Positions 46,292 to 55,849 of a DNA stretch of 64,000 nucleotides are shown in pieces. Below the pieces are notes generated by a model. The model was not told where the DNA came from. It searched no databases and saw nothing but the letters and a program-made list of their open reading frames with translations. Within the stretch, counting starts at the first letter, position 1, and each line of letters starts with the position of its first letter. Both the position numbers and the translations under genes were made by a program. Source of the DNA: Pseudomonas brassicacearum (GTDB lineage: Bacteria; Pseudomonadota; Gammaproteobacteria; Pseudomonadales; Pseudomonadaceae); the NCBI RefSeq assembly GCF_003732265.1, contig NZ_MOBK01000013.1, positions 124,001 through 188,000 of the forward strand. The letters run 5' to 3'.

Positions 46292-47634
46292 ACCTTGCCG
46301 GTGAACCAGCCATCGTTCGTGCGCAAGTGCCAGGCTATCGCGCCGAGGGTCAGGCTGCGCAACACCATGAACAGTAAAAAGGTGATCCACAGTCCATGGT
46401 TGCCCAGACCTTGCAGCGCCCAGGCGAAGGGCAGCAGCAGGACCACAGTCAGCAGCATGCCGTTGCGCATTTCCCGGGCGCGAGTAGCGCCGATGAACAG
46501 CCCGTCGAGCAAGTAACTCCACACCGCAATCAGCGGCAGCGCGGCGAGGTAGGGCAAGTAAATGAAGGCGGTGTCGCGCACGCTCTGGATGTTGGTCTGC
46601 ATCTCGATAAACAAATGCCCGGCGAACGCAAACAGCACGGCAAAGCCCAGGCTTGCCAGCAATGACCAGCCGCAGGCGACCACCAGAGAACGGCGCAACG
46701 CCTCTCGATCACGGGCGCCAATGGCGTGCCCGCACAGGGCTTCCACGGCATGCGCCAAACCGTCCAGTGCGTGGGCCGTCAGCAACAAGCCGTTCAGCAG
46801 CAACGCGTTGGCGGCAACAGTGGCATCGCCGAGTCGCGCGCCCTGCACGGTGATCAGGAAGAACACCGATTGCAGCGCCAGGCTACGGATGAAGATGTCG
46901 CGATTGACCGCCAGCAAGGGCCGCCAACTCTGCCACAGCGCCAACGCGGCCCAGACGATGTGACCGGGGTAGGCGCGCAAGGCTTTGCGCGTCATCAGCA
47001 GGCCGATCAGTGCACCGGTCCATTCGGCAATCACTGAGGCGCGGGCTGCACCGACCACGCCCCATTCCAGCCCGAGGACGAACCACAGGTTCAGCGCGAT
47101 GTTCACCAGGTTGGTGCTCAGCAGAATCGCCAGCGGCGCCCGGGCGTTCTGGGTGCCGAGGAACCAGCCGACCAGTGCATAACTGGCCAGTGCCGCTGGC
47201 AGTCCGAACAGCCGGGTGTGGAAAAACTCGCGGGTCAGGTGATCCAGCTCCGCCGACGGTTGCATGAAGTGCAGCGCGACGCCGCTCAAGGGAACGCCCG
47301 CAGCCCCCAGGACAATCGCCAGGCCCATGGCCAGCAACAGGCCTTGCAGCAAAATCTGCCGCAACGCCGCGCCATCCCCGCGTCCGGCAGCCTGCGCCGC
47401 GAAACCGGTGGAGCCCATGCGCAGAAAACCCATGGCCCAGGCCAGGAAGGTATACAAACTGGCCCCGACCGCGACGGCGCCCAACTGATGGGCGTGGGGC
47501 AGGTGGCCGATGACCGTACTGTCGACCAGCGCCACCAGCGGTACGGAAATGTTCGACAGAATCATCGGCGCAGCCAGCGCCCAGACCCGGCGATGGGTCG
47601 GGCGGTCACGCCAGTCGGCAATCAGGTTGGACAT
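46285..47634 (-). CDS. MATE family efflux transporter (DinF-like)
   Basis: A 449-residue membrane protein with twelve predicted segments. MATE signatures are ALAAPMILSNISVPLVALVD near the N-terminus and GFAAQAAGRGDG. It exchanges cations for drugs or metabolites; the DinF branch is assumed from overall resemblance. The ATG at 47634 is chosen because the sequence upstream in the frame is REPIN-derived. Confidence 0.9.
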   Translation of the reverse strand: MSNLIADWRDRPTHRRVWALAAPMILSNISVPLVALVDSTVIGHLPHAHQLGAVAVGASLYTFLAWAMGFLRMGSTGFAAQAAGRGDGAALRQILLQGLLLAMGLAIVLGAAGVPLSGVALHFMQPSAELDHLTREFFHTRLFGLPAALASYALVGWFLGTQNARAPLAILLSTNLVNIALNLWFVLGLEWGVVGAARASVIAEWTGALIGLLMTRKALRAYPGHIVWAALALWQSWRPLLAVNRDIFIRSLALQSVFFLITVQGARLGDATVAANALLLNGLLLTAHALDGLAHAVEALCGHAIGARDREALRRSLVVACGWSLLASLGFAVLFAFAGHLFIEMQTNIQSVRDTAFIYLPYLAALPLIAVWSYLLDGLFIGATRAREMRNGMLLTVVLLLPFAWALQGLGNHGLWITFLLFMVLRSLTLGAIAWHLRTNDGWFTGKVH

Positions 47635-47686
47635 GCAGGCTCCTTGGCGAAGCCGGCATTGTAGCGGTAGGCGAGCGCATAGCGAG

Positions 47687-47776
47687 TGTGGGAGCGAGCC
47701 TGCTCGCGAAAGCGGAGTGTCAGTCGACATTAATGCTGAATGACACACCGCTTTCGCGAGCAGGCTCGCTCCTACA
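47687..47776. repeat. REPIN between the MATE gene and a small membrane protein gene
   Basis: TGTGGGAGCGAGCCTGCTCG on the left and the complementary right arm (ending GCTCCTACA, one mismatch) enclose AGTGTCAGTCGACATTAATG, which itself carries an inverted element. Confidence 0.88.
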
Positions 47777-47790
47777 GGGGTTTTTGGGTG

Positions 47791-48084
47791 TCAGTGGATG
47801 ATCCAACTCAGCAGCCACAGCCCCAGCAACAGCCAGATAATCCCCATGATGACCGACGCATTCATGAACGCCCGAATCGCCGACCACAACAGCATCAACC
47901 CCAGGATCAGCGCAATGATGCTGATGATCGAAGTGTCCATCCCCAGTGTCCGGGACAACCCGTCGACAAAGTTGCTGCCGGCGTGGCTCAACAGGTTGAA
48001 CAAGCCACTGAGGGCGTCAACGATAAAGCGGATGACCGAACCGAGCGCCTGGCCGAGCCATTCGAAAAAACCTTCTACCTGCAT
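47791..48084 (-). CDS. Small hydrophobic membrane protein of unknown function
   Basis: A 97-residue protein with an amphipathic N-terminal helix (FFEWLGQALGSVIRFIVDAL) and two membrane segments near residues 52-70 and 75-95 (IIALILGLMLLWSAIRAF; GIIWLLLGLWLLSWI). No family name comes to mind with certainty. It is divergent from the MazG-like gene. Confidence 0.65.
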   Translation of the reverse strand: MQVEGFFEWLGQALGSVIRFIVDALSGLFNLLSHAGSNFVDGLSRTLGMDTSIISIIALILGLMLLWSAIRAFMNASVIMGIIWLLLGLWLLSWIIH

Positions 48085-48239
48085 GTTGTTAACGTCCTGA
48101 TGAAAGTGATTGAGCCTTGGGCCATTGATCGCGGTGGCGAGTTCCCCACAAGCATAGAGGGTTGCATTGCACCTGTGGGAAAAGCGCCCTTGCCATCCCC
48201 GGCCATCCCCCCGAAGCTATACGCCTTCAGGAGAGCCCG

Positions 48240-48542
48240 ATGAACCTTGTTGAACTGACCGAACGCCTGCACGCCATCCGTGACCGCAACGACTGGCGCC
48301 AATTCCACAGCCCGAAAAACCTGGCCATGGCCGCCAGCGTGGAAATGTCCGAGCTGGTGGAGATTTTCCAGTGGCTGACCGAAGACCAGTCGCGTCAGTT
48401 GCCGGCCGACAAGCTCGCTCACGCCGGGCAGGAAGTCGGCGACATCGTGCTCTATTTATTGCTGCTGTGTAGCGAGTTGGGGCTGGACATGAATGAAGTC
48501 GTGCGCAGCAAACTCGCGGACAGCGAAAAGAGGTTCAGCTGA
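48240..48542 (+). CDS. MazG-like nucleotide pyrophosphohydrolase
   Basis: A 100-residue all-helical protein of the MazG/dCTPase-like group. Metal-binding acidic motifs are visible: EMSELVEIFQWL and EVGDIVLYLLLLC (ExxE...ExxD). The start at 48240 follows AGGAGAGCCCG; an earlier frame opening lacks a site. Its TGA overlaps the cmoM ATG, so both are one operon. The substrate is probably a modified or damaged NTP. Confidence 0.85.
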   Translation: MNLVELTERLHAIRDRNDWRQFHSPKNLAMAASVEMSELVEIFQWLTEDQSRQLPADKLAHAGQEVGDIVLYLLLLCSELGLDMNEVVRSKLADSEKRFS

Positions 48543-49291
48543 TGAGTGATCGTCATTTCGATCAACTGGCGACTCGCTTCGCCGAAAAAATCTACGGTGG
48601 TGCCAAAGGCGCGATCCGCCTGGCGGTGCTTCAGGCCGACCTGGCCGAAACCCTGCCGGACCGGCCGCTGCGGGTGCTCGACATCGGCGCCGGTCTGGGC
48701 CACATGTCGTTGTGGCTGGCACAACGTGGTCATGACGTCACCCTGGCCGAGCCCGCCGAGCCGATGCTCGAAGGCGCCCGCCAACGGTTCGCCGAGGCCG
48801 GGCAGAGCGCGACTTTCATTCAGGCACCGTGGCAGGAACTGCTCGGTCAACTCACCGAACCCTACGACCTGGTGCTGTGCCATGCCGTGCTGGAATGGCT
48901 CGCCGAACCCCACGCGATCTTGCCGGTATTGCATCAATTGACGAAGCAAGACGGCTGGTTGTCCCTGGCCTTCTACAACCGCGATGCGTTGATTTACCGC
49001 AACCTGCTCAAGGGCCACTTTCGCAAGATGCGCAAGAACGACATGGCCGGCGAAAAGCAGAGCCTGACCCCGCAACAACCGCTCGACCCGCGTGAATTGG
49101 CGGCGCAACTTGAAGGCCTGTGGCAGGTCGAAACCCAGAGTGGAGTGCGGGTTTTTCATGACTACATGCCGGTGGAATTCCAGGCCCGCGCCGAGCTGGT
49201 GGACCTGCTCGAAATGGAGCTGGCCCACCGTCGTCACCCGAGCTTTGCCGGGCTCGGGCGTTATTTGCACTGGATCTGTCGGCCGGTCTGA
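48542..49291 (+). CDS. cmoM: tRNA 5-carboxymethoxyuridine methyltransferase
   Basis: A 249-residue SAM methyltransferase (formerly SmtA-like). It begins with DRHFDQLATRFAEKIYGGAK, motif I is VLDIGAGLGHMSLWLAQRGH, and CHAVLEWLAEP and GVRVFHDYMP are shared with E. coli CmoM. It esterifies cmo5U at the wobble position of some tRNAs. Confidence 0.88.
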   Translation: MSDRHFDQLATRFAEKIYGGAKGAIRLAVLQADLAETLPDRPLRVLDIGAGLGHMSLWLAQRGHDVTLAEPAEPMLEGARQRFAEAGQSATFIQAPWQELLGQLTEPYDLVLCHAVLEWLAEPHAILPVLHQLTKQDGWLSLAFYNRDALIYRNLLKGHFRKMRKNDMAGEKQSLTPQQPLDPRELAAQLEGLWQVETQSGVRVFHDYMPVEFQARAELVDLLEMELAHRRHPSFAGLGRYLHWICRPV

Positions 49292-49303
49292 TCGGAGGTC
49301 GAA

Positions 49304-49918
49304 ATGAAAAGTCGTTCAGGGTTACTGGTGATCTGTCTCGGGCTGGCGGCCTGTCAGGGCAGCAACCCGTATGTGGCATCGTCCAACCCGATTCCGCCGG
49401 CGCCGCCCGGCGCGGACAAGGTTTTCGATCGCAGCGCCTACCCGGCGCCACCGCATGACTACGGGCGTTACCGCAGCTGGGCGTGGCTCGACGGCCACCT
49501 GCCGCCGGGCACCACTTGGGCAGACCCGGCGCAGGTGGCCGAAGTGGTCAGCAATGCCCTCGATCAGCGCGGCTTGCGTCCGCTGCACGATAACCGTCCG
49601 GCCGACCTGTTTGTCAGTGCCAACCTGCACCAGGAAACCCGCTGGCGCCAGGACCGCGACGACTATGGTTACTACGGCGCGGGCTATGGCGGTTACAACC
49701 ACTATGGCAACGGCTACGGCATGTACGGCAGCGTGCCGATCGTGCGCACGTATCAGGAGCAAGTCCTGGTGGTGCAAGTGGATCTGTACGACGCCGGCAC
49801 CGGTCAGCCCGTGTGGAGCGGCAGCGCTGAAACCGGCCAAAGCGGCAGCCAGAGCGAACAAGCCGATGCCCTGCGAAAGGCTGTAGAAAAGGCAATGTCG
49901 GCGTATCCTCCCAGTTAG
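49304..49918 (+). CDS. DUF4136 lipoprotein
   Basis: A 204-residue outer-envelope lipoprotein: lipobox LGLAAC at residues 12-17, then a DUF4136 domain (HDYGRYRSWAWLDG; VVSNALDQRGLRPL; DLFVSANLHQETRW). A Gly/Tyr-rich insert (YGYYGAGYGGYNHYGNGYGM) interrupts it. Function unknown. A related lipoprotein follows 53 bases downstream. Confidence 0.85.
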   Translation: MKSRSGLLVICLGLAACQGSNPYVASSNPIPPAPPGADKVFDRSAYPAPPHDYGRYRSWAWLDGHLPPGTTWADPAQVAEVVSNALDQRGLRPLHDNRPADLFVSANLHQETRWRQDRDDYGYYGAGYGGYNHYGNGYGMYGSVPIVRTYQEQVLVVQVDLYDAGTGQPVWSGSAETGQSGSQSEQADALRKAVEKAMSAYPPS

Positions 49919-49971
49919 CTTCTGTGGATAAGAAGCATTGCGCTGGTTTTGCCTATAACCGGAGAAACATC

Positions 49972-50538
49972 ATGTTCCGCCGTCTCGCTGTACTGGCCGT
50001 GGCCGCGCTGCTCAGCGCCTGCGCCGCCAACCAGGTCAATCATGACTTTGACGCCAGCCGCGATTTTGCCGCCTACCGCAGCTGGAGCTGGAAAGAACCC
50101 GCCCTGCAATACCGCCCGGATGATCCGCGGATCAAGAGTGACCTGACTGAACAACGCATCCGCGAATCGGTGACCGATCAGCTTGATCAGCGTGGCTTGC
50201 GTCCAGCCGCCAGCGGCACCCGGGGCGATTTGAACGTACAGACTTATCTGATCGTCGAAGAGCGCCAGCAACAAGTCACCACCAGCTATGGCGGCGGTTA
50301 TGGCAACCCCTGGAACGGTTACTGGGGCGCGCCGATGTACAACGAAACCCGCAACGTCACCTACAAAGTGGCGACCATCCAGATCGACCTGCTCGACGGC
50401 AAGGACGGCAAACTGGTGTGGCGCGGCAGCGACGAGCAACTGCTCAGCGGCTCGCCGAACCCGTCGGATCGCAGCAATGCGATCCACGAAACCGTGACGC
50501 GCATCCTCGCCAACTACCCACCGAAGCTGACTCACTAA
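49972..50538 (+). CDS. DUF4136 lipoprotein, second copy
   Basis: A 188-residue paralogue of the preceding protein, with lipobox LLSACA and shared blocks FAAYRSWSWKEPA and VTDQLDQRGLRPA. Its Gly-rich insert is shorter (YGGGYGNPWNGYWG). The ATG at 49972 is preceded by GGAGAAACATC. The tandem pair probably arose by duplication. Confidence 0.85.
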   Translation: MFRRLAVLAVAALLSACAANQVNHDFDASRDFAAYRSWSWKEPALQYRPDDPRIKSDLTEQRIRESVTDQLDQRGLRPAASGTRGDLNVQTYLIVEERQQQVTTSYGGGYGNPWNGYWGAPMYNETRNVTYKVATIQIDLLDGKDGKLVWRGSDEQLLSGSPNPSDRSNAIHETVTRILANYPPKLTH

Positions 50539-50550
50539 CACCACCGATCC

Positions 50551-50645
50551 AATGTGGGAGCGGGCTTGCTCGCGAAGGCGGACTAACATCCAACAAATAT
50601 GCTGGATGTAATGGCCTCTTCGCGAGCAAGCCCGCTCCCACATTT
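50551..50645. repeat. REPIN between the DUF4136 gene and tadG
   Basis: AATGTGGGAGCGGGCTTGCT and its reverse complement enclose a centre with ACATCCAACAAATATGCTGG. This is the same REP subclass as at 34941-35030 but in the opposite orientation. Confidence 0.88.
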
Positions 50646-50757
50646 TGATTTGTGGTGTTTTTGCTGGCGAGTTGCCAGCAGTCTGTCCAAGCCTTGTCTA
50701 CACTGCTCTTCACGATCGGAGAAAGCCCCCGGCGGTGCACCGGCAAAGGAGTGCGCG

Positions 50758-52599
50758 ATGTCTCCCCGCTTGCAGTTTCGTGGACCGGCCCGGCAACGGG
50801 GGGCGATTGGTTTGATGGCCGCGCTGACCTTGGCGATGGCGCTGGTGTTCTTGCTGGTGGTGATCGACAGCGGTCGGCTCTACCTGGAAAAACGCAACCT
50901 GCAACGGGTCGCCGACATGGCCGCGCTCGAAGCCGCCACACGGGGCGGTGACTGTTTGGCCGGCACATCCGCCGTCACCTACGCCACCGCCAGCGCCCAA
51001 CGCAATGGTTTCGCCATCCCCAGCGCCGGGCGCGCCCTGGCCGTTGCCTGTGGCGTGGTGAACGTGAGCGCCGGCAATATTCGGGTGTTCGCGGCTGACG
51101 CGAGCAAAAGCGAAGCAATCCAGGTAATCGCCAGCCATGTGGTGCCGCAAAGTCTGGTCGGTGGTCTCGGTGCGATGTTCGGCGGCGCCCCTGCCAACTC
51201 GACCATTAACCTGAGCGCCACGGCCGTCGCGGGTGTTGCGGGGCCGCCGGTGGCCCAACTGAGTATTCGCAGCACCCTGGCGGACGTTAATTTGTTGAAC
51301 GGCATTATGTCCGGCTTGAGCGGTGCGCCTATCAACCTGACAGTCGCAAGCTGGAACGGTTTGGTCGCCGCCAACATCAACCTGCTCAAGTTCATGGATC
51401 AACTCGCTATCGATCTGCAGGTCACCGCCGGTGACTACACGCAACTGCTCGGTGCCGACGCCACTGTGGGCCAATTGCTGCGAGCCGCCGCGACGGTAGC
51501 CCAGGCCAACGGCGCGACGGCGGACGTACAGACTGGTCTGAATGGGCTGGCCAACACCGTCGTCAACCCGCTCAAAGTGCATTTGGGTGACATCTTGCAG
51601 TTGCAAACGGGCAGTACCGCGTCCGGTCTGAACGCCAACGTGAATGCCTTTCAACTGGTACAGGCGTTTATCGAACTGGGCAACAGCAAGAGTGCGGTGA
51701 CTGGCACGCTTCCAGTGAGTTTGCTGGGGCTCGGCCTCGGGGCCACGGCAAATATCAAAGTGATCGAGCCGCCGCAGTTGTCGGTGGTCGGTAACCCGGC
51801 CTTGGCAAAACTGGCGCCTTTGGGGGCCAATCGAATCTATGTGCGCACTGGGCAGGTCCGGGTATTGGTGAGCCTGGATTTGTCGTTGGTCACCAGCCTG
51901 GCCAGTGTAGTGCCGGGCATCCTGTCCGTTGTCGTCGCGCCGCTAGGACTCGATCTGCGCGTATTGCCCAATCCCAATCTGGACATCAGTCTTGAAGCCG
52001 GTGGCGGCAGCAGTTACGTCACCGACTACACCTGCGCCAGCGAGACCAATAAAAGCCTGACCGCCTTCACCACCACCACGGTGGCTGAGTTACGGGTCGG
52101 GCGGGTCAATTCGGATTGGGCCTCCTCAACGGCACCTCTGAGCGTCACGCCCTTCACCTTGCTCGATATCCGGCACGCCGGCGTGCCCTTTTCCGGCGGT
52201 GGTGCTGAACTCAGGATCGACAGCCCCGTCGTACCGACCAGCGCATCAACCACGTTCATCAACCCGCCGAAAGTCGGGCTGGCCCCCTCCAATCCGCCTT
52301 ACACCTTGACCGCCACCAATGCGATCTCCGGTTTGTCGCAAGCGATCAATCCCTTGCCATTGATTGTCCACACGCCGTCATTCAGTCCCGGCTTCCTGTT
52401 ACAGGTTGTGTTCGACCTGCTGAACTCGCTGCTCACCGGCGTGTTTTCGTTGTTGACGACAACGCTGAACTCGATCCTCAGCCCGCTACTGGACAACCTG
52501 CTCAACACCGTCCTGAAAACCCTAGGGATCGAGGTCGGGAAAATTCAGGTCGGCGCCAACCTCAGCTGTCACTCCGGTCGTGCATCACTGCTGCTCTGA
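50758..52599 (+). CDS. tadG: Tad pilus assembly protein TadG
   Basis: A 613-residue envelope protein. An N-terminal pseudopilin-like membrane helix (about residues 16-40, GAIGLMAALTLAMALVFLLV) continues in the TadE/TadG helix RLYLEKRNLQRVADMAALEA. The large remaining part is periplasmic and repetitive in character (LNLLNG/LSATAVAGVAG). It belongs to the Flp/Tad pilus machine. The ATG at 50758 follows AAAGGAG; the frame opens upstream inside the REPIN and that part is not credible. It converges with pprA with a 31-base overlap. Confidence 0.85.
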   Translation: MSPRLQFRGPARQRGAIGLMAALTLAMALVFLLVVIDSGRLYLEKRNLQRVADMAALEAATRGGDCLAGTSAVTYATASAQRNGFAIPSAGRALAVACGVVNVSAGNIRVFAADASKSEAIQVIASHVVPQSLVGGLGAMFGGAPANSTINLSATAVAGVAGPPVAQLSIRSTLADVNLLNGIMSGLSGAPINLTVASWNGLVAANINLLKFMDQLAIDLQVTAGDYTQLLGADATVGQLLRAAATVAQANGATADVQTGLNGLANTVVNPLKVHLGDILQLQTGSTASGLNANVNAFQLVQAFIELGNSKSAVTGTLPVSLLGLGLGATANIKVIEPPQLSVVGNPALAKLAPLGANRIYVRTGQVRVLVSLDLSLVTSLASVVPGILSVVVAPLGLDLRVLPNPNLDISLEAGGGSSYVTDYTCASETNKSLTAFTTTTVAELRVGRVNSDWASSTAPLSVTPFTLLDIRHAGVPFSGGGAELRIDSPVVPTSASTTFINPPKVGLAPSNPPYTLTATNAISGLSQAINPLPLIVHTPSFSPGFLLQVVFDLLNSLLTGVFSLLTTTLNSILSPLLDNLLNTVLKTLGIEVGKIQVGANLSCHSGRASLLL

Positions 52600-55337
52600 T
52601 CATCCAATGCAACCGGCAGCTCGATGCAAAACCGTGCACCCTCCACCGAGTTGCGAACGCTCAGGCGTCCGCCCATGTTCTCGACGATGCCGTAGCTCAC
52701 CGACAACCCCAACCCCGTGCCGATGCCGACCGGTTTGGTGGTGAAGAACGGTTCGAAAATTTTCTCCATCAACCGCGGATCAATGCCGCCGCCATTGTCC
52801 TCGACCCACAGTCGCACCGACTGCTTGTCCCGTTCGGCGTACACCGAAATCCACGGCTTGAACTCGCGGTCGGCCTCGCGTTTGCTCAGCAGCGCATCCC
52901 GGGCGTTGACCATCAGGTTGATCAACACTTGCTCCAGCTGATCGACGTAGCCGCGCACCTGCACGTCAAAACCGGTCTCGCTGACGCGAAGTTCAACGCC
53001 TTTGCCGCGCATGCCTTCGCCCAGCAGCGACAGCGTGCCCTCGATGGCCTGTGCCGGGTTGAACGGATGCTGTTCGATCTCCGAACGGCGACCAAACACC
53101 CGCATGTGATCCACCACCCGCGCGGCGCGCTGGACCTGTGAATCGATGCGGTTGAGCTTGTCGGTCAGGTAGTCGATCTGCACTTCGCCCGTGCTCAGGC
53201 GCTTGAGTACATTGACGATGGCCATGCGCATCACGTTCAGCGGCTGATTGATTTCGTGGGCCAGGCCGGTGGCCATTTCGCCGAGGGTGGCCATTTTCGC
53301 GCTCTGCGTGAGCTGCTGCTGCGAGCGCCGGACTTCGGTGTTATCGCGGCCGACCGCCTGAATTTCCAGCAGGTGCCCTTGGTCATCGAACACCCCGCGA
53401 TCCGACCAGACCCACCACGCGTGCTCCCGGCCGGGCAGTTGCAGGTTGATTTCCGCGGTGCTCACCGGGAATTCCGGGCTCAGTTGACTGAGCCGCTGCA
53501 CGAACGCCTCGCGCTGTTCGTCCGACATCCATTGGCCCAGATTCACCCCGGGCAATTGGTCGGGCTGGCATTCCAGATAGGTCGCCAACGGCCGATTGCC
53601 GAAGGTCAGCGTCAGGTCCGGGCGATACCGGCAAATCATCGCTGGCGAATCCTCCACCAGAATCCGGTAGCGCTCTTCACTCTGTTTTACCTGTTCGGCG
53701 GCCAGGGTCGCTTCGGTGACGTCCAGCCACAAGCCGACGGCTTCCACCGGCAGGCCGAGGTCGTCGCGCAGCAGCTTGGCCTCGTCGAGCAGCCAGTGGT
53801 AATCGCCGCGATGGTCGCGCAGTCGGTAACGGGCACGCACCGAGCCTTCGCGCAGCAACTGCCGGGTGCGCTCGAAATACTGATCGCGGTCCAGCGGGTG
53901 AATACGTTCGATCAAGGCCCCGGCGCTGCAATCGGCGAGGGTCAGCCCGAGCAGTGGCAACAGGCTGTCGCTGAAAAAGGTCGGTTGCAGCGCGCCTTCG
54001 ACGTAGCGCTGCACGTAGATCACCGCGGGTGAGCTGGCGATCAGATTGTCCAGCCGCGCATGGGCGGTGGCGGCGTTCTGTTCCTGGTTCTTGATGTCGC
54101 TGATGTCGAGCATGAAACCGACCAAACGCCGCTGTTTGCCGGCGCCCAGGGCCTGGCCTTGCAGGCGATACCAGATCGGCGTTTGTGTTGATTCGGGTCG
54201 GTGCAGGCGTACACACAGCAACAACGGGGTGCCGGCGTCCTGCAAATCCTGCAGGCGACTGCGCAGTTCTTCGCGGTCGGCGGGGTGGATGTGGTCGAGC
54301 CATTCGCTCAGCGGTAATTGCGTGCTCGTCAGGTTCAGCACACTGGCGAGCGACGGCGCCAATTGCACCTCGGCGCTGTCGCTGAACACTTCCCACCAAC
54401 CGGTGCCGAGCAATCCTTGCAGCGACTCCAGCCGCTCCAGTTGCAATTGATGACGATGCTCGCGCAGGCGTTCCAGCAGCGGGCTGGCCAGCGAAGCGCA
54501 GAGTTGCAACCAGTCGCTGTCGTTGAGGTCCGGGGCACGTTGCTGCGCCGTATAGACACCGCAGAGTAACCAGGCAACCACGCCGTGGGCATCGTAATAG
54601 GGCACCGCCAAGCCGTCGGCATGCCCGAAGATGTCTTGCAGGCGCGGGTGTGCGGCGGGCGTCAGGTGTTGTGCGGCCGAGCCGTTCAAACTGTCGAGCC
54701 CGGTGCCCAGGCGCTGAGCGTTTTGCCACAGCTTCGGCGCATCGAGGGCGGCGTAGTGCTGATGAATTTGCCAGCCCTGTGCCTGCTCATCGAGCAACGC
54801 CACCGCGATGCACGGGATGTGAAAACGTTGCGCCAGCACCTGCAGCTGATCCAGCAACACATCGGGAAGGCGCGCCAGGCTGCACAGGCGCAGCTGTTCG
54901 CTGATCTTCGCCGCGAGTAACTGATTGTGTTCGCGGCTGCGCGATTGTCGGCGCTCGAGCAACACGTCGCCGATGTCGAGCAACTGCAACAACCAGTTTT
55001 TTTCCACCGGTTGGACCCAGCCGCGCAGGTGCAGCGGTTGGCCGCTGACGGTGTAGAAGTCCAGGTCCAGGGTCTGTCCCTGCCAGTCGGCGGGCACGCC
55101 TTCGACCGCGAGGCTGCTGTGAGGCATGAGGTAATCCACCAGCAGCGGAGACTGCGCGGCTGGAATCTGTTGGGCCAGCATATGCCGCAGCGGTCCGGTC
55201 TGATGAATCACCCGGCCTTCGGCATCCAGGTACAACTGCAAGCCGACACTCTGCACGCACAGGGTGTCGGGCATGGCCACAGGTTGTGGTGGATGGCGGT
55301 TCAGCAGACGGCCGAACAGTTTGTCGCCGGAACTCAA
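52569..55337 (-). CDS. pprA: Sensor histidine kinase PprA
   Basis: A 922-residue kinase without clear membrane segments. It has an N-terminal PAS-like part, a GAF-like stretch (about 155-295), several PAS/PAC units (about 320-680), HisKA with H694 in GLAHEINQPLN, and an HATPase domain (DNGGGIDPRLMEKIFEPFFT). By position beside tadG, fppA and pprB it corresponds to P. aeruginosa PprA, which controls PprB and the Tad pilus and exported matrix factors. Its ATG overlaps the stop of the tadE-like gene. Confidence 0.85.
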   Translation of the reverse strand: MSSGDKLFGRLLNRHPPQPVAMPDTLCVQSVGLQLYLDAEGRVIHQTGPLRHMLAQQIPAAQSPLLVDYLMPHSSLAVEGVPADWQGQTLDLDFYTVSGQPLHLRGWVQPVEKNWLLQLLDIGDVLLERRQSRSREHNQLLAAKISEQLRLCSLARLPDVLLDQLQVLAQRFHIPCIAVALLDEQAQGWQIHQHYAALDAPKLWQNAQRLGTGLDSLNGSAAQHLTPAAHPRLQDIFGHADGLAVPYYDAHGVVAWLLCGVYTAQQRAPDLNDSDWLQLCASLASPLLERLREHRHQLQLERLESLQGLLGTGWWEVFSDSAEVQLAPSLASVLNLTSTQLPLSEWLDHIHPADREELRSRLQDLQDAGTPLLLCVRLHRPESTQTPIWYRLQGQALGAGKQRRLVGFMLDISDIKNQEQNAATAHARLDNLIASSPAVIYVQRYVEGALQPTFFSDSLLPLLGLTLADCSAGALIERIHPLDRDQYFERTRQLLREGSVRARYRLRDHRGDYHWLLDEAKLLRDDLGLPVEAVGLWLDVTEATLAAEQVKQSEERYRILVEDSPAMICRYRPDLTLTFGNRPLATYLECQPDQLPGVNLGQWMSDEQREAFVQRLSQLSPEFPVSTAEINLQLPGREHAWWVWSDRGVFDDQGHLLEIQAVGRDNTEVRRSQQQLTQSAKMATLGEMATGLAHEINQPLNVMRMAIVNVLKRLSTGEVQIDYLTDKLNRIDSQVQRAARVVDHMRVFGRRSEIEQHPFNPAQAIEGTLSLLGEGMRGKGVELRVSETGFDVQVRGYVDQLEQVLINLMVNARDALLSKREADREFKPWISVYAERDKQSVRLWVEDNGGGIDPRLMEKIFEPFFTTKPVGIGTGLGLSVSYGIVENMGGRLSVRNSVEGARFCIELPVALDDQSSSDARPE

Positions 55338-55774
55338 AATTGCAGACTCGAACTGGCGCTGAGGGTAGCCGGCAGATTGGGCACCGAGCCGATCCCCGGC
55401 AGCACCAGAAACGGCACCACCTGGTTGAGCTTGGTGGTGGGGTAATTGATTTGCACCTTCAGCACTCCGCCGACAAAGGAGATGGTGGAATCGGTGGCGG
55501 CATTGAAGTTCAGTGCGGCAGGAATCCAGGCCAGCTGCCGGGTCAGTTCGGCTGCAGCAGTCGCTTGCACCACGGTTGCGTAACCGGGTGCGCTGGGGTC
55601 CACCGCCACGCTGCGGCGCACCGCTTCAGCAGTCGACTGATTGAACGACTGCATCAGCAACAGCGGCAAGCTGTAGCTCACGATTCCATAGAACACGGCG
55701 AAAAAGAGCACGAACACCAGGGCGAACTCAATCGCAACGGCGCCTTTTTGCTTGCGGGGGAGGCTTGATTTCAT
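55334..55774 (-). CDS. TadE/TadF-like minor pseudopilin
   Basis: A 146-residue protein with the TadE-like start: basic residues then KGAVAIEFALVFVLFFAVFYGIV split by the prepilin-type site G/AVAIEF. The remainder is periplasmic. It is coupled to pprA by a 4-base overlap, an arrangement that ties pilus part and regulator together. The ATG at 55774 is chosen over one 8 codons upstream because it puts the basic segment at the terminus. Confidence 0.85.
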   Translation of the reverse strand: MKSSLPRKQKGAVAIEFALVFVLFFAVFYGIVSYSLPLLLMQSFNQSTAEAVRRSVAVDPSAPGYATVVQATAAAELTRQLAWIPAALNFNAATDSTISFVGGVLKVQINYPTTKLNQVVPFLVLPGIGSVPNLPATLSASSSLQF

Positions 55775-55849
55775 GAGTGCGTCTACCCTGACTGACACAG
55801 CGTGATATCAGCATAGAATCATTCAGCCATAACGGATGTTTTTTACCGA

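Noticed and set aside
50599..50757. Extended N-terminus of tadG
   Set aside because: The upstream part of the open frame is REPIN sequence, and a ribosome-binding site stands before the ATG at 50758.
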